NCBI RefSeq assembly: GCF_049800835.1
Contig: NZ_JBNAFU010000001.1
Coordinates: 62,001 to 126,000, forward strand
Source: Dinoroseobacter sp049800835
GTDB taxonomy: Bacteria > Pseudomonadota > Alphaproteobacteria > Rhodobacterales > Rhodobacteraceae
Length of the DNA stretch: 64,000 nt
Direction: 5' to 3'
This document shows positions 1 to 9,320 of this stretch, one piece after another. The position numbers were made by a program, and so were the translations under genes. The first letter of the stretch is position 1, and each line of letters begins with the position of its first letter. The notes beneath the pieces are model-generated. The model was not told where the DNA came from. It was given only the letters and a program-made list of their open reading frames with translations, and did no database searches.

Positions 1-863
1 AGGCGCAGATCGCAAGTCTCGACGCCCCGTCGCAGGTGATCCGGCAGGTTGACTATCAACGGACGGCGGAGTGTTTCATTCGCAACCGATTGACGCTGCC
101 GGAGCAAACCTTGCACGCCAAGGGGCTGCCCAACACGCACTTCTGGATCGACAACCCGACAATGTCCGACCCGTCCCACGGGATACCGGGTCTGTCACTG
201 GCGCATCTGGCCATTTCGTCCCCGGTGATCGGGCCGCGTTTGCTGCCCGCGGCCCTGCGCACCTACTTTGCGGGGCAGGCGCCGGTATCCTGGCGCGCAC
301 ATGTGCGCAATGTCCTGCGGAATCCGGCATCCGCACTGGCGTTCTGCTATGGGGTCTGGACAGGACGGCGGTCTGTGCCGGTCAGTCCGGGTAAGGTGGC
401 CGCGACCCGGCATGGAACCTACCGCTTGAGTTGCGCGGCCGAGGAACGCCCCCGTTTCCAGAACGCCGTAATCTTGGGATCACAGCGCGATGGGAACGGG
501 GTACCGCGCGCCGTGATCACGCGCGATTTGCACCCGGACGACGTACAAGGGTTGATCGACGCCAATCTTGAGTTGCGTTCGCAGGTTGCTTCCAGCGGCA
601 TCAATGTGCAGCTGGACTGCCCGGAAAATGACCTTGCCGAGAAAATCACGGTCGCCAGCGGAGACGGGTATCATCAGATCGGTACTGCCCGGATGGGCTG
701 TGATGTAGGATCATCTGTGGTAGATCGCGACTGCCGCGTGCATGGCACAGGCAACCTCTATGTTGCGGGCAGTGCTGCTTTCCCGAGGTGCGGACAAGCT
801 AACCCGACTTTCTCGATTGCGTGCCTTTCCGCTCGGCTGGCCGCGCATCTAGCAAGAAATTGA
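1..863 (+). CDS. GMC-family oxidoreductase, C-terminal part (5' truncated)
   Basis: The reading frame is open from the window edge, so the N-terminal FAD-binding part lies upstream. The last 65 residues carry the GMC C-terminal signature: a conserved His in GYHQIGTARMG, then VVDRDCRVHG, then LYVAGSAAFP and a closing ANPTFSIACLSARLA block. In this family that region forms the active-site His/Asn pair and the end of the FAD fold. Substrate cannot be read; family members oxidise alcohols or sugars. The FAD protein gene starts about 60 bases downstream on the same strand, suggesting one transcription unit. A second GMC enzyme lies at 3466-4977. Confidence 0.85.
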   Translation, partial: AQIASLDAPSQVIRQVDYQRTAECFIRNRLTLPEQTLHAKGLPNTHFWIDNPTMSDPSHGIPGLSLAHLAISSPVIGPRLLPAALRTYFAGQAPVSWRAHVRNVLRNPASALAFCYGVWTGRRSVPVSPGKVAATRHGTYRLSCAAEERPRFQNAVILGSQRDGNGVPRAVITRDLHPDDVQGLIDANLELRSQVASSGINVQLDCPENDLAEKITVASGDGYHQIGTARMGCDVGSSVVDRDCRVHGTGNLYVAGSAAFPRCGQANPTFSIACLSARLAAHLARN

Positions 864-921
864 CTTGTTCAGACGTACGAAGGACGTTTGGTTCGTTCTT
901 TTTTGCGGAGGAGTTGTTTCG

Positions 922-2376
922 TTGAAGAAAATTGTCATCATCGGAGGTGGACCCGCTGGATTGACCGCGGCCCATGAGATTACCAAACGCGACGAAATCG
1001 ACGCCACCCCCGTAGTCTTCGAGGCTGGCGACCGGGTGGGCGGCATTGCGCGCACCGAAGATTACAAGGGCTACCGGTTCGATATTGGTGGCCACAGGTT
1101 CTTCACCAAGATCAAGCAGGTGGAAGACATCTGGAAAGAAGTGCTGGGCAGTGACTTCATCACCGTGCAGCGGATGAGCCGGATCTACTACCGCGACCGG
1201 TTTTTTGACTATCCGCTCAAGATCTTCAACGCCTTGTCCAACATCGGGGCCTATGAATCCGTTCGGATCGCGTTGAGCTATGCGAAGTGGCGTGTCCGTC
1301 CCTCAAAGGAAGAAGACAACTTCGAACAATGGGTGATCAACCGGTTCGGCGGGCGGCTCTATATGCATTTCTTTCGCAGCTATACCGAGAAGGTCTGGGG
1401 GATTCCGCCCCGGACGATTCGGGCGGACTGGGCCGCGCAGCGCATCAAGAACCTGTCTTTGCCGAAGGCTGTGTGGAACGCCATTTCGGGTGCGAACGAC
1501 ACGGCCAGCCTGATCGAAGAGTTCCAGTACCCGCGCCTCGGTCCGGGCATGATGTGGGAACGAACTGCCGAAATCGTTGAAGACTCGGGCGGCAAGGTAC
1601 ACCTGAACAAGCGGGTCGAGAAGCTTTACAGGGACGGGCTGCGCGTCACGCATGTGGATGTTGCCTCGGTTGATGCTGCTGGCAACCAGGTGGTCGAGAA
1701 TGTGCCCGCCGATCATGTGATCAACTCGATGGCACTGGACGAGTTGATCCACGCGTTTGATCCGCCGCCACCGGACGCTGTGCTGGACGCCGCCAAAAAG
1801 TTGAAGTACCGCGATTTCCTGATTGTGACGCTTGTGTTGAACAAGGCCGATCCGTTCCCGGACAACTGGATTTACGTGCACAGTCCGGAGGTGAAGGTCG
1901 GGCGAATACAGAATTTCCGCGCGTGGTCACCGGAGCTTTTGCCGGATGCGGACACGGCGTCCATCGGCATGGAGTATTTCTGCCAGATCGGCGACGACTT
2001 GTGGACGATGTCCGACGAAGACCTCAAGGACCTTGCTCGCAAGGAGCTCGAGGTGATCCGGCTGGCGAACCAGGACGACGTGATCGACGCCAAGATCATC
2101 CGCCAGCCAAAGGCATATCCGGTTTACGACACGGAGTATGCAGAGGCGCTGAAGGTTCTGGAGGAATGGATCGTGTCGCTTGAGAATTTCCAGACCGTCG
2201 GTCGAAACGGTCTGCACCGCTACAACAACCAGGACCATTCCATGCTCACCGCGCTCTACGCGGTCGATACGATCGCGGGCACGCCCCGGGATATCTGGAA
2301 CGTCAATGTGGAGCGGTCCTACCACGAGGAAATGCAGACCGAGGACAGCGACGGAAACCGGATTGCGGCGGAATAG
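922..2376 (+). CDS. FAD-dependent NAD(P)-binding oxidoreductase, amine oxidase / UDP-galactopyranose mutase-like
   Basis: A 484-residue protein opening with a dinucleotide-binding motif (IVIIGGGPAGLTAA) followed by E-A-GDRVGG, the FAD signature of the amine oxidase / protoporphyrinogen oxidase / UDP-galactopyranose mutase superfamily. I chose the TTG at 922 because GCGGAGGAG lies just upstream and the FAD fold begins directly after it; a longer frame from 865 adds 19 unlikely residues. Related proteins are common in polysaccharide clusters, which fits the glycosyltransferases here, but substrate and reaction are unknown. It meets the convergent GT2 gene six bases after its stop. Confidence 0.75.
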   Translation: MKKIVIIGGGPAGLTAAHEITKRDEIDATPVVFEAGDRVGGIARTEDYKGYRFDIGGHRFFTKIKQVEDIWKEVLGSDFITVQRMSRIYYRDRFFDYPLKIFNALSNIGAYESVRIALSYAKWRVRPSKEEDNFEQWVINRFGGRLYMHFFRSYTEKVWGIPPRTIRADWAAQRIKNLSLPKAVWNAISGANDTASLIEEFQYPRLGPGMMWERTAEIVEDSGGKVHLNKRVEKLYRDGLRVTHVDVASVDAAGNQVVENVPADHVINSMALDELIHAFDPPPPDAVLDAAKKLKYRDFLIVTLVLNKADPFPDNWIYVHSPEVKVGRIQNFRAWSPELLPDADTASIGMEYFCQIGDDLWTMSDEDLKDLARKELEVIRLANQDDVIDAKIIRQPKAYPVYDTEYAEALKVLEEWIVSLENFQTVGRNGLHRYNNQDHSMLTALYAVDTIAGTPRDIWNVNVERSYHEEMQTEDSDGNRIAAE

Positions 2377-2381
2377 GCGGG

Positions 2382-3359
2382 TCAGCTGAAATAGCGATCG
2401 AGTCGCAGCTTGACGATGGCGAAGCCAAGCCCGCCGCAGAGGTAATGTACGAACAGGACCAGCACCGCGGCGGGCAGGGCCGCCCATCCGTCGATCCTGC
2501 GCACCATGTTCAGGAACCGGCCATTCACCCCGACCAATACCGCGAGCGCCGCAAGCCCGGCCACAGCGCCCCATTGGGGAGCCGCAATCATCGCCGCGAC
2601 GGCGCACACCACTGCGGCCACGGCCAGAACGGAGGCGCGCGACCGGTTGCTGATGTTCAGTCCGTCGGTTCGCGCGTTCTCGGCGTCGCGCAGCAGCCGG
2701 GCCCACGGCAAGGCGCGATCGAAGAAATCGGTTTTGGCCATGCCCACAAGGGTCCAGCGTTTGTGGTGTTGGCCCTGAAGGTCCGGCAGCAGCATGGTGC
2801 GATGGCCAAGCTTGGAAAGGCGAAGCCCCAGATCGATGTCTTCCATCATGTCGAGCGTATCGTCGAACCCGCCAACCTGTTCGAACGCCGCGCGCCTGAC
2901 CGCGCCGCAACCGGTCCAGAAGGAAACGACCTCGCCGGCGCTTTCGAGGTGCACGAAACGATGCAGAAGATTGCGCGCGCGGCTGACCGGTTCGGGGGCG
3001 GCGGGATCCTCATCATACGCGCCAAACACGGCTGCGAAGGATGGATGCGTGTTGAAAAAGGTCGAAACAACCTCTTTGGTGTCGGAATGAACCATCACGT
3101 CGGCATCTACGAAAAACAGGATATCGCGTGTGCTTGCGGCAGCGCCGGTATTGCGTGCCGCTGCGGCCCCGGCGTTTGTTCGGGTTTCGATCACGCGCGC
3201 GCCATAGGTGCGTGCGATCTCGATTGTCGCGTCAGTCGAACCGTCATCGACGACAATGATCTCATCCTGCGAAAACCCTGCTTCTCCAAGGGCTTTAAGG
3301 CATGTTTTGATGTAGGTTTCGGCATTGAAAGCCGGGACGATGACGTCGATACTTGCCAT
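2382..3359 (-). CDS. Glycosyltransferase family 2, membrane-anchored
   Basis: Starts MASIDVIVPAFNAE, the GT-A nucleotide-sugar binding start of family 2, followed by ALGEAGFSQDEIIVVDDGSTD and the metal-binding FFVDADVMV. The acceptor-site region (GGFDDTLDMMEDIDLGLRL) contains the ED-x-D block. Two or three hydrophobic segments near residues 245-315 suggest a C-terminal membrane anchor. An upstream in-frame ATG at 3422 exists but the fold begins at 3359. It likely transfers sugar to a lipid or polysaccharide at the inner membrane. It is divergent from the GMC gene at 3466 and convergent with the FAD protein. Confidence 0.82.
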   Translation of the reverse strand: MASIDVIVPAFNAETYIKTCLKALGEAGFSQDEIIVVDDGSTDATIEIARTYGARVIETRTNAGAAAARNTGAAASTRDILFFVDADVMVHSDTKEVVSTFFNTHPSFAAVFGAYDEDPAAPEPVSRARNLLHRFVHLESAGEVVSFWTGCGAVRRAAFEQVGGFDDTLDMMEDIDLGLRLSKLGHRTMLLPDLQGQHHKRWTLVGMAKTDFFDRALPWARLLRDAENARTDGLNISNRSRASVLAVAAVVCAVAAMIAAPQWGAVAGLAALAVLVGVNGRFLNMVRRIDGWAALPAAVLVLFVHYLCGGLGFAIVKLRLDRYFS

Positions 3360-3465
3360 GAAGTCGTGTCCACTCTGCGGGCTTACCCGTGGGAGCATGG
3401 CGTTGTTGAGGCGGTCTTGCAAGACACCGGGAAGCGGGCGCTCCGTGGCTGACGCAAGCGAGGCG

Positions 3466-4977
3466 ATGTCGTTCGACTATGTGGTCGTTGGCGCAGGAAC
3501 GGCGGGCTGCATTCTGGCGGCTAGCCTTGCGGAGCGCGCGGGCACGCGTGTCGCGCTTCTCGAAGCCGGTCATAAGGCAGATCATATGCTGATCCGGATG
3601 CCGCTTGCGTTCGGCAAAGCCCTGAAGCATCCCGATCTGACCTGGCAGGTTCAGTCCCCGGTGCTTGCGTCGCTGGGGGGCCGCGTGCTCGGATTTCCAC
3701 GGGGGAAGGTTCTGGGCGGCACGTCCGCAATCAACGGCATGATCCACACCCGCGGGACACCGGAAGACTTCGACGACTGGGCGTCCGAAGGTTGCACCGG
3801 CTGGTCGTTCGCCGATGTCGAGGGCTGTTTCAAGCGTGCAGAGCAACGGCTTGGGATCGCTGGGTCCATGCCAAGCCTTGCCGACACACCGGCAATCGCC
3901 GCCGCTTTTGCGAAGGCCAGTGCAGCAAGCGCGCCGGGAGTGGCCACGCCACCGCAGGTCGCCATCCGCAAGGGCCGGCGCATGTCGGCCGCACGCGCGC
4001 TGTCGAAAGCGGTCACGGTGATCAGAGACTGTCGCGTGGAGCGCGTTTTGATGCGTGACGGGCGCGTGCGCGCGGTCTCCGCCCGCATTGCAGGGCGCAT
4101 TCGCACGATCGAAGCAACGGCGGAGGTGATATTGTGCGCGGGGTCGTTCCAGACGCCCGATATCCTCTTTCATTCCGGAATAGGCGATGGAGCGATCTTG
4201 CGGGCGGCGGGCATTGGCGTTGCGCATCATCTGCCGGGCGTCGGTCAGAACCTTCAGGACCATTTCGGCATCCCGCTCTCGTGGGAGGCACGCAACACGC
4301 AAACCTTGAACCGTCTGCTGCAAAGCCGCCCGCGTCTTGCGCTCGAAGCGCTGCGCTGGGGCCTTGCGGGCAAAGGCGCTTTGGCGCGGCCTCTCGCGGA
4401 GGTGCTGTTTTTTGCCAGGTCGCATGAGGACGCCCCGCGGCCGGATATCGAATTGATCCTCCGGGTCATCCACGGCTCCGGCGCGGACGGGGTCTCCGGT
4501 CAGCCGGGGTTTTCCGTGAACGCCATACCGCTCAAGCCGCTGAGCCGCGGGACGGTTGCGCCGGGGGGGGCGACCCCGGAAACCGCGCCTCGGGTCGATC
4601 CGGGGTACCTGACAGCCAATTCGGATGTCGAGGTTTCGTTGCGGGCTGTGCGCCTTGCACGGCGCGTTGCCGCAGCGGTCGACATGCACGCGTTCCGAGG
4701 TCCGGAGATCGCCCCGGGGTCGACGGTAGAGGCCGACGATGCGCTGCTGGACTACATCCGATCAAACGGAACCAGCGCATCGCATCACGTTGGCACCTGC
4801 AAAATGGGGCAGGGGTCGGACGCGGTTGTAGATCCGCTGTTGCGGGTGCACGGCGTGCCGGGGCTGCGAATTGCCGATGGGTCCATCATGCCGACCCTGC
4901 CGGGCGCCCACCCGAACGCAGCGATCATGATGATCGCCGAAAAGGCCGGTGAGATCATCGCCGGGGCTGCCCCATGA
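3466..4977 (+). CDS. GMC-family oxidoreductase (choline dehydrogenase-like)
   Basis: A 503-residue, full-length GMC enzyme. The N-terminus has the FAD motif DYVVVGAGTAGC and an EAG acidic end; GGTSAINGMIHTRG is the first GMC signature and the GSFQTPDILFHSGIG segment the second. The C-terminus has SHHVGTCKMG, VVDPLLRVHG and HPNAAIMMIAEKA, giving the His and Asn of the active site. ATG 3466 begins at the FAD fold; a GTG at 3445 is an alternative start. The stop overlaps the next start by ATGA, so it is coupled to the GT39-like gene. Family members oxidise alcohols or sugars; substrate unknown. Confidence 0.85.
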   Translation: MSFDYVVVGAGTAGCILAASLAERAGTRVALLEAGHKADHMLIRMPLAFGKALKHPDLTWQVQSPVLASLGGRVLGFPRGKVLGGTSAINGMIHTRGTPEDFDDWASEGCTGWSFADVEGCFKRAEQRLGIAGSMPSLADTPAIAAAFAKASAASAPGVATPPQVAIRKGRRMSAARALSKAVTVIRDCRVERVLMRDGRVRAVSARIAGRIRTIEATAEVILCAGSFQTPDILFHSGIGDGAILRAAGIGVAHHLPGVGQNLQDHFGIPLSWEARNTQTLNRLLQSRPRLALEALRWGLAGKGALARPLAEVLFFARSHEDAPRPDIELILRVIHGSGADGVSGQPGFSVNAIPLKPLSRGTVAPGGATPETAPRVDPGYLTANSDVEVSLRAVRLARRVAAAVDMHAFRGPEIAPGSTVEADDALLDYIRSNGTSASHHVGTCKMGQGSDAVVDPLLRVHGVPGLRIADGSIMPTLPGAHPNAAIMMIAEKAGEIIAGAAP

Positions 4978-6449
4978 CCCCGCGCACAACCTGGCTCGGA
5001 CCAGTGATCCCACTGGGACTCTACCTCGTGCTGGCGGTCCTGCTCGACACGGGGACCGGGAACTGGGATGGCGTCAGGTATGCGGAGGCGGCATTCGCGT
5101 GGAATGATGATTTTCCCTACCTTGGGGACACGCACTGGGCGTTGCGGCATCCGCTGGTCATGCCAATGGCGGCAAGCCTGGGGGCCTTCGGACCCAGCAC
5201 ATTCGCCCTGATGCTGCCCAACCTGATTTACGGAGCGGCGCTCATCCTTGCGACCCACTTTTTTGCGTCGCGGGCCCTGGGCAATCGGGCGGCTTTTCTT
5301 GTGACGGTCCTGGTTGCCACCTCACCGTCGCTGGTGCTGCGCCCGCTGGAGATCGAGGTTCGAGGCCCTGAGGTTTTCTTCGCGGCGATGTCGCTGTGGG
5401 TGTTTCTGCGCGCCGCTGATGACGCGCCCGCGAAACCCATCGGTTTCGTCCTGTCGGGGGTGTTTGCAGGGCTCTCATGGCTCTGCCGGGAAAGTGCCGG
5501 GTACCTCGTCCCAGCGCTGTTCTTTGCCGCCGTATTCTTGGCCGCGTATGGAGATCGTCTGAGGGCGCTTCTGAGCACGGCTGCGGGGTTCGGTCTGGTC
5601 ATAGCTTGCGAACTCGTAACCTACGCCCTGATCGCAGGGGACGCGTTCTATCGGTACAAGATCGATCTGGGGCACGGTGGCAACCCGGATGAGCATGGTC
5701 TGGCCGCCGACCTCGTGCGCGCCGACTATGCCGACTGGCTGCTGGAGCCCTTTCAGCGCCTGTTGCGCACCGATGTGCAGGGGGCTTTGGCCCTAATCGT
5801 GCTTGCGGCCGTGGTCTATGCGTTCCGGCGGCGCGCACGCTTCAGCAAAGCTCAGATCAAGGTAATGGTTCTGTTCGGGACGGCCGGTGCGCTGTCGTTG
5901 GCTTTTTCGGGTCTGCTGTTGAGCCTTGAGTTGCCAAGGTATTATCCGATGCTGATCTATGCGGGCTGCGTGATTGTCGGGGTGGTGCTTGCGCATTTGG
6001 TCAGGGGCCGGTCGCACTTGCCTGGTTTCGCATTTGCGGCATCCATGGCCTGCGCCGGGTTCGTTTTGGCCGAGTATCGCGCAGACTATACAAAGCGGGT
6101 CGTGGGTGCGGGGGCCGTCCTTGCCCAGAGGAGTGAAGTGCCGTTTCACGCCGACCCGAGGATCGGCAGTCGGATTACCGTAGCTCTGCGCCTTGAAGGC
6201 ATGTCGGCACGTGATGCGGAGGCGCGCGTTCATGCAACCGGCAGGGAAACGCTGGAAGAGGGGGACCTTGTCCTGCATTTCGAAGCGGATCGCTGGGAAC
6301 CCAAGCCCGGGTGGCAGCCCGTCGACAGCGTTGCAGTCCCTTGGAAGCTCTCACACCGCCTGCTGCGCAAAGCCCTGCCGGATGCTCTTTTACCGGATCG
6401 TCTGCACGGTGCGTCGCTGCGGGCTGCAACGTTGTACCGGGTGCAGTAG
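4974..6449 (+). CDS. GT39-like integral membrane glycosyltransferase
   Basis: A 491-residue protein with about ten hydrophobic segments between residues 10 and 360 and a soluble C-terminal tail of about 110 residues. An early acidic loop (GNWDGVRYAEAAFAW) and a following HW-x-LRHPL resemble the luminal catalytic loop of PMT/ArnT-type polyprenyl-phosphate-sugar transferases. Such enzymes use lipid-linked sugar donors on the periplasmic side. It overlaps the GMC gene by ATGA, so the two are likely co-translated. No specific donor can be read. It ends 22 bases before the convergent BatD gene. Confidence 0.6.
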   Translation: MTPRTTWLGPVIPLGLYLVLAVLLDTGTGNWDGVRYAEAAFAWNDDFPYLGDTHWALRHPLVMPMAASLGAFGPSTFALMLPNLIYGAALILATHFFASRALGNRAAFLVTVLVATSPSLVLRPLEIEVRGPEVFFAAMSLWVFLRAADDAPAKPIGFVLSGVFAGLSWLCRESAGYLVPALFFAAVFLAAYGDRLRALLSTAAGFGLVIACELVTYALIAGDAFYRYKIDLGHGGNPDEHGLAADLVRADYADWLLEPFQRLLRTDVQGALALIVLAAVVYAFRRRARFSKAQIKVMVLFGTAGALSLAFSGLLLSLELPRYYPMLIYAGCVIVGVVLAHLVRGRSHLPGFAFAASMACAGFVLAEYRADYTKRVVGAGAVLAQRSEVPFHADPRIGSRITVALRLEGMSARDAEARVHATGRETLEEGDLVLHFEADRWEPKPGWQPVDSVAVPWKLSHRLLRKALPDALLPDRLHGASLRAATLYRVQ

Positions 6450-6471
6450 CCCGCACCCGACGCGAAAGGCC

Positions 6472-7782
6472 CTAGGCCGGCGTACGGGTCGGGTTCAACG
6501 GTGGAAGCTCTGTCACCGTCTGTGTCTTGGGGTGTGACCTGCGCACCTTGCGCAGACTTGCAGAGAGGTCTGACCATGCAGATTTGTTGTGATCCTCTCC
6601 CGCCGGACCGAATGCCGCGCGCCCCAGTGCATACACCGCAGCAGAGACACCGGGGTCCTGGCGAGGGTCATTGTCGGCATGAAACGCTGCCCACCTGTCG
6701 AGGGCCGGATAGAACGCTGCGCGATCTTTTGTTCCTACCGCACGGTCCAACTCAGACCAGGCAAACCCCTCAGAGGCGACATACTGCGCCCGTCGCTCGG
6801 TCATTCGGCGCCGCAACCTTGGTAAGGCCCATCGCCCTGCGAGAAAAAGCGCGCATAGCACCACGCACGCGAAGGCGCCCCACAAGGCGATTTGCCGAAT
6901 GTCGCGCTGCGCTGTCTGAGTTCTGGCCAGAGGACCGTCGATCGCGTACGCCACCGATGCTGCCGTCGCAGTCTCGACCGCGCCACTTGCGATGTTGAAC
7001 CACGCCAAGGAAATCTCCGGCAGCGCTCCTGATCCTCCGCCTTCGGCAACAAAAGTGACCGTTTCCGTACGTGTGCCAGTCAGTTGCCCGCGTTCATCCT
7101 TTTCCTCCAGCACCGGTTCATCGGGATAGGCCTTGAGGCCGGGCAATGCAGAAACTTCTAGCAGTGGGGGCAAAAACATAGGCGATGTCCCCTCTACCGA
7201 TGCGGTCACGGTCAGGGTCAGGCTATCGCCGGGTAGCATCTCCCCTGGCGCACCTGTGACCTGAGACGTCAGTGTCAAAGCTTCTGCCGCAAAGAACGGG
7301 TCGAGCGTTTCTGCGCCTTCCGGCACGAGGCCGGTGAAGGCAAAGGCCTCCGTCGTGAGTGTGGTATCCCGCGGTCCGCCGCCCGATGGGGCACTCCAAC
7401 TCACGCCGACCTCTTGCGGCGGGATGGAGAATTCTCCGGGCACCATGGGCGAGATCAGGTACCGGCGCGTGACGCCAGACCATGTTTGGCCATCGATCCG
7501 TTCGGATGTGGGGCCGGTGGAGCGCTCGGGCAAGCGGACCAGAAGATCGGGTGTCTCCAGCGTGGGCCAGACCGGGGGACCGGTGAGCTGTGTCGGCACA
7601 AGAACGGTCATGCGCAGGCTCAGGGGCTGTCCGGGAATTGCCTCTTGCTCTTCGAACTCAACGCGCAGGATCGGCGCGTTCTGGGCATCCGTCGCTGCAT
7701 TGCCCGGTGGCGTCTGCGCCTGTCCGAAACCCGCGGAGAGCACAAGACCCAGCGCCACCACGCCCAAATGCACACGGCTCAT
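6472..7782 (-). CDS. batD: BatD-like exported protein of the MoxR/Bat operon
   Basis: A 436-residue protein with a signal peptide (MSRVHLGVVALGLVLSAGFGQAQ), two beta-rich repeats typical of BatD (VEFEEQEAIPGQPLSLRMTV near residue 45 and LTSQVTGAPGEMLPGDSLTLTVTA near residue 180), a transmembrane helix near residue 300 and a cytoplasmic tail. BatD proteins are periplasm-facing partners of the vWA proteins BatA and BatB. ATG 7782 overlaps the upstream stop by ATGA, which decides this start over the longer frame to 7887. It is the last gene of the operon. The molecular function of the family is unsettled. Confidence 0.8.
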   Translation of the reverse strand: MSRVHLGVVALGLVLSAGFGQAQTPPGNAATDAQNAPILRVEFEEQEAIPGQPLSLRMTVLVPTQLTGPPVWPTLETPDLLVRLPERSTGPTSERIDGQTWSGVTRRYLISPMVPGEFSIPPQEVGVSWSAPSGGGPRDTTLTTEAFAFTGLVPEGAETLDPFFAAEALTLTSQVTGAPGEMLPGDSLTLTVTASVEGTSPMFLPPLLEVSALPGLKAYPDEPVLEEKDERGQLTGTRTETVTFVAEGGGSGALPEISLAWFNIASGAVETATAASVAYAIDGPLARTQTAQRDIRQIALWGAFACVVLCALFLAGRWALPRLRRRMTERRAQYVASEGFAWSELDRAVGTKDRAAFYPALDRWAAFHADNDPRQDPGVSAAVYALGRAAFGPAGEDHNKSAWSDLSASLRKVRRSHPKTQTVTELPPLNPTRTPA

Positions 7783-9320
7783 TCCGCCGACCTCGCAGAT
7801 TCTGGAGTGGCGTCCGGCTGCGACGCTTCGAGCGCAAATCTCTGGCGCAGGAAATCCTCGGTCCGGGTGTCCACCGTGGCCATCCACTGATCCGCCGAGA
7901 GCAGACCTGATCCGGTCCCTTCCTCAGCAACCTCCAGCTGCGTGTCCGCACCCTTGTCGGACTCGTTGTCGAACACGATGTCATCGGCGCCGATACCTTG
8001 TTCCTCGCCGGTGTCGGACTGCTCCTGCGTGGTTTCGATGAACGTGACGATCCGCTGCGCGGTGGCCAGATTCTCGGCCGCACCCGGGTAGTCCGGGTCG
8101 CGTTCCAGCGCGGTCTCGAACGCGCGAACGCCATCGCGGTAGCTGCGCGACTTGATATGGGCAAGCCCCTGAATCATGGCCGCTTGAGCCGTGTCGACCC
8201 GGTCCAGCACCTCGACCGCCGCCTCGTACTGGCCGGCCCGGTACTGCGCATAGCCGCGCCGTAGCGGGTCCGTGAACAGGTCTGCGGCGCGGGCGAAATC
8301 CCGGTCTTCAAAGGCGCGCTGCCCTTGCTGATCCGGGGTGAAAAACCAGTCCGCCAAACCATCGGCGCGCGCGGTGTGCGGCGTGGCAAGACCCCATGCC
8401 AAAGCAAGAACTGCCGCCCACCGCATCGTCCATCCGCGCCGAAACCAGAGCAATACCAGCAACCCGGCCGGCCAGGCCAACCAATGTGCCCGGTCGTTCC
8501 AGGGTTGAGACGCATCGTTGAGCATCGCGCGTTGAAAGGCCGTGTTCAGCAGCGCGTCGATCTCGCGGACGTCCCGCGCGTCGGGCGTGGCGGGGACAAC
8601 CGGCACGCTCAGCGCGTCCAGCCCCCGATCCGCCATCCCCTCGGGCAGCATCGCCAGAACCGCAAGGGATTGCGATGCAGAGGACAGCGCAGCGCTGTCG
8701 GCAGGGTCCACCCCATCGGTGACGAAAAGGATCCCGCCGGGCGCAGGTTCTGTGGCCAACAGTGTTTCGGCAAGGGCGAGGGCCTGACCGGCTGCGTTGC
8801 CTTCCGCCGGCATGACCTCCGGGCTCAGCCCCGCAAGGTAAGGCTGCATGATCGCCGCGTCTTCGGTCATGGGCAGGGCGATATGCGCGCTGCCGGAATA
8901 TGCGACGAGCGCAGTGCGGGCCCCTGCGCGCAACTCCAGCAGGTCGCGAATTTTCTGTTTGCCCCGCTCCAGTCGGGATGGTGCGATGTCATCGGCTTCC
9001 ATCGACGGCGCGACTTTCAGAACGACGACCACCGGGGCGGCCTGGGCTGCAAACGGGTCGGGATCGCGCGACCAGGTCGGACCTGCGGCGGCAATGGCCA
9101 GACAGATCAGGGCGATGGCCACGCCATCGATGGGCTGAGCCTTGCGGCGGGTCATGCGCCCGACTGTCAACGCGTTTCGCAGATGTGGGGCGATCGCAGC
9201 GGGCAGGGCCTCGCGCGTTGCACGCGTGCGGCGCACCCGCCACCAGAGGACCACCACCACTGGCACAAGACCGAGCCAGATCGGGCGAAGGAAATGAAAC
9301 GCCTCGAAAAACAGCGTCAT
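7779..9320 (-). CDS. BatB/BatC-type protein: vWA domain plus TPR region
   Basis: A 513-residue protein: N-terminal membrane helices (FLRPIWLGLVPVVVVLWW and VAIALICLAIAAAG), a von Willebrand A domain from about residue 80 to 280, two more hydrophobic segments near residues 300-330, then TPR-like helices (QGQRAFEDRDFARAADLF, QYRAGQYEAAVEVLDRV, IKSRSYRDGVRAFETALERDP). This joins BatB- and BatC-like parts in one chain. The MIDAS motif that should read D-x-S-x-S is KVAPS here, so metal binding is probably impaired, although ILFVTDGVDPAD is kept. ATG 9320 overlaps the BatA stop by ATGA. Confidence 0.78.
   Translation of the reverse strand: MTLFFEAFHFLRPIWLGLVPVVVVLWWRVRRTRATREALPAAIAPHLRNALTVGRMTRRKAQPIDGVAIALICLAIAAAGPTWSRDPDPFAAQAAPVVVVLKVAPSMEADDIAPSRLERGKQKIRDLLELRAGARTALVAYSGSAHIALPMTEDAAIMQPYLAGLSPEVMPAEGNAAGQALALAETLLATEPAPGGILFVTDGVDPADSAALSSASQSLAVLAMLPEGMADRGLDALSVPVVPATPDARDVREIDALLNTAFQRAMLNDASQPWNDRAHWLAWPAGLLVLLWFRRGWTMRWAAVLALAWGLATPHTARADGLADWFFTPDQQGQRAFEDRDFARAADLFTDPLRRGYAQYRAGQYEAAVEVLDRVDTAQAAMIQGLAHIKSRSYRDGVRAFETALERDPDYPGAAENLATAQRIVTFIETTQEQSDTGEEQGIGADDIVFDNESDKGADTQLEVAEEGTGSGLLSADQWMATVDTRTEDFLRQRFALEASQPDATPESARSAE

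Noticed and set aside
3295..4689. Large minus-strand frame opposite the GMC gene
   Set aside because: No family motifs and antisense to a clear GMC protein; long shadow frames are expected at this GC content.
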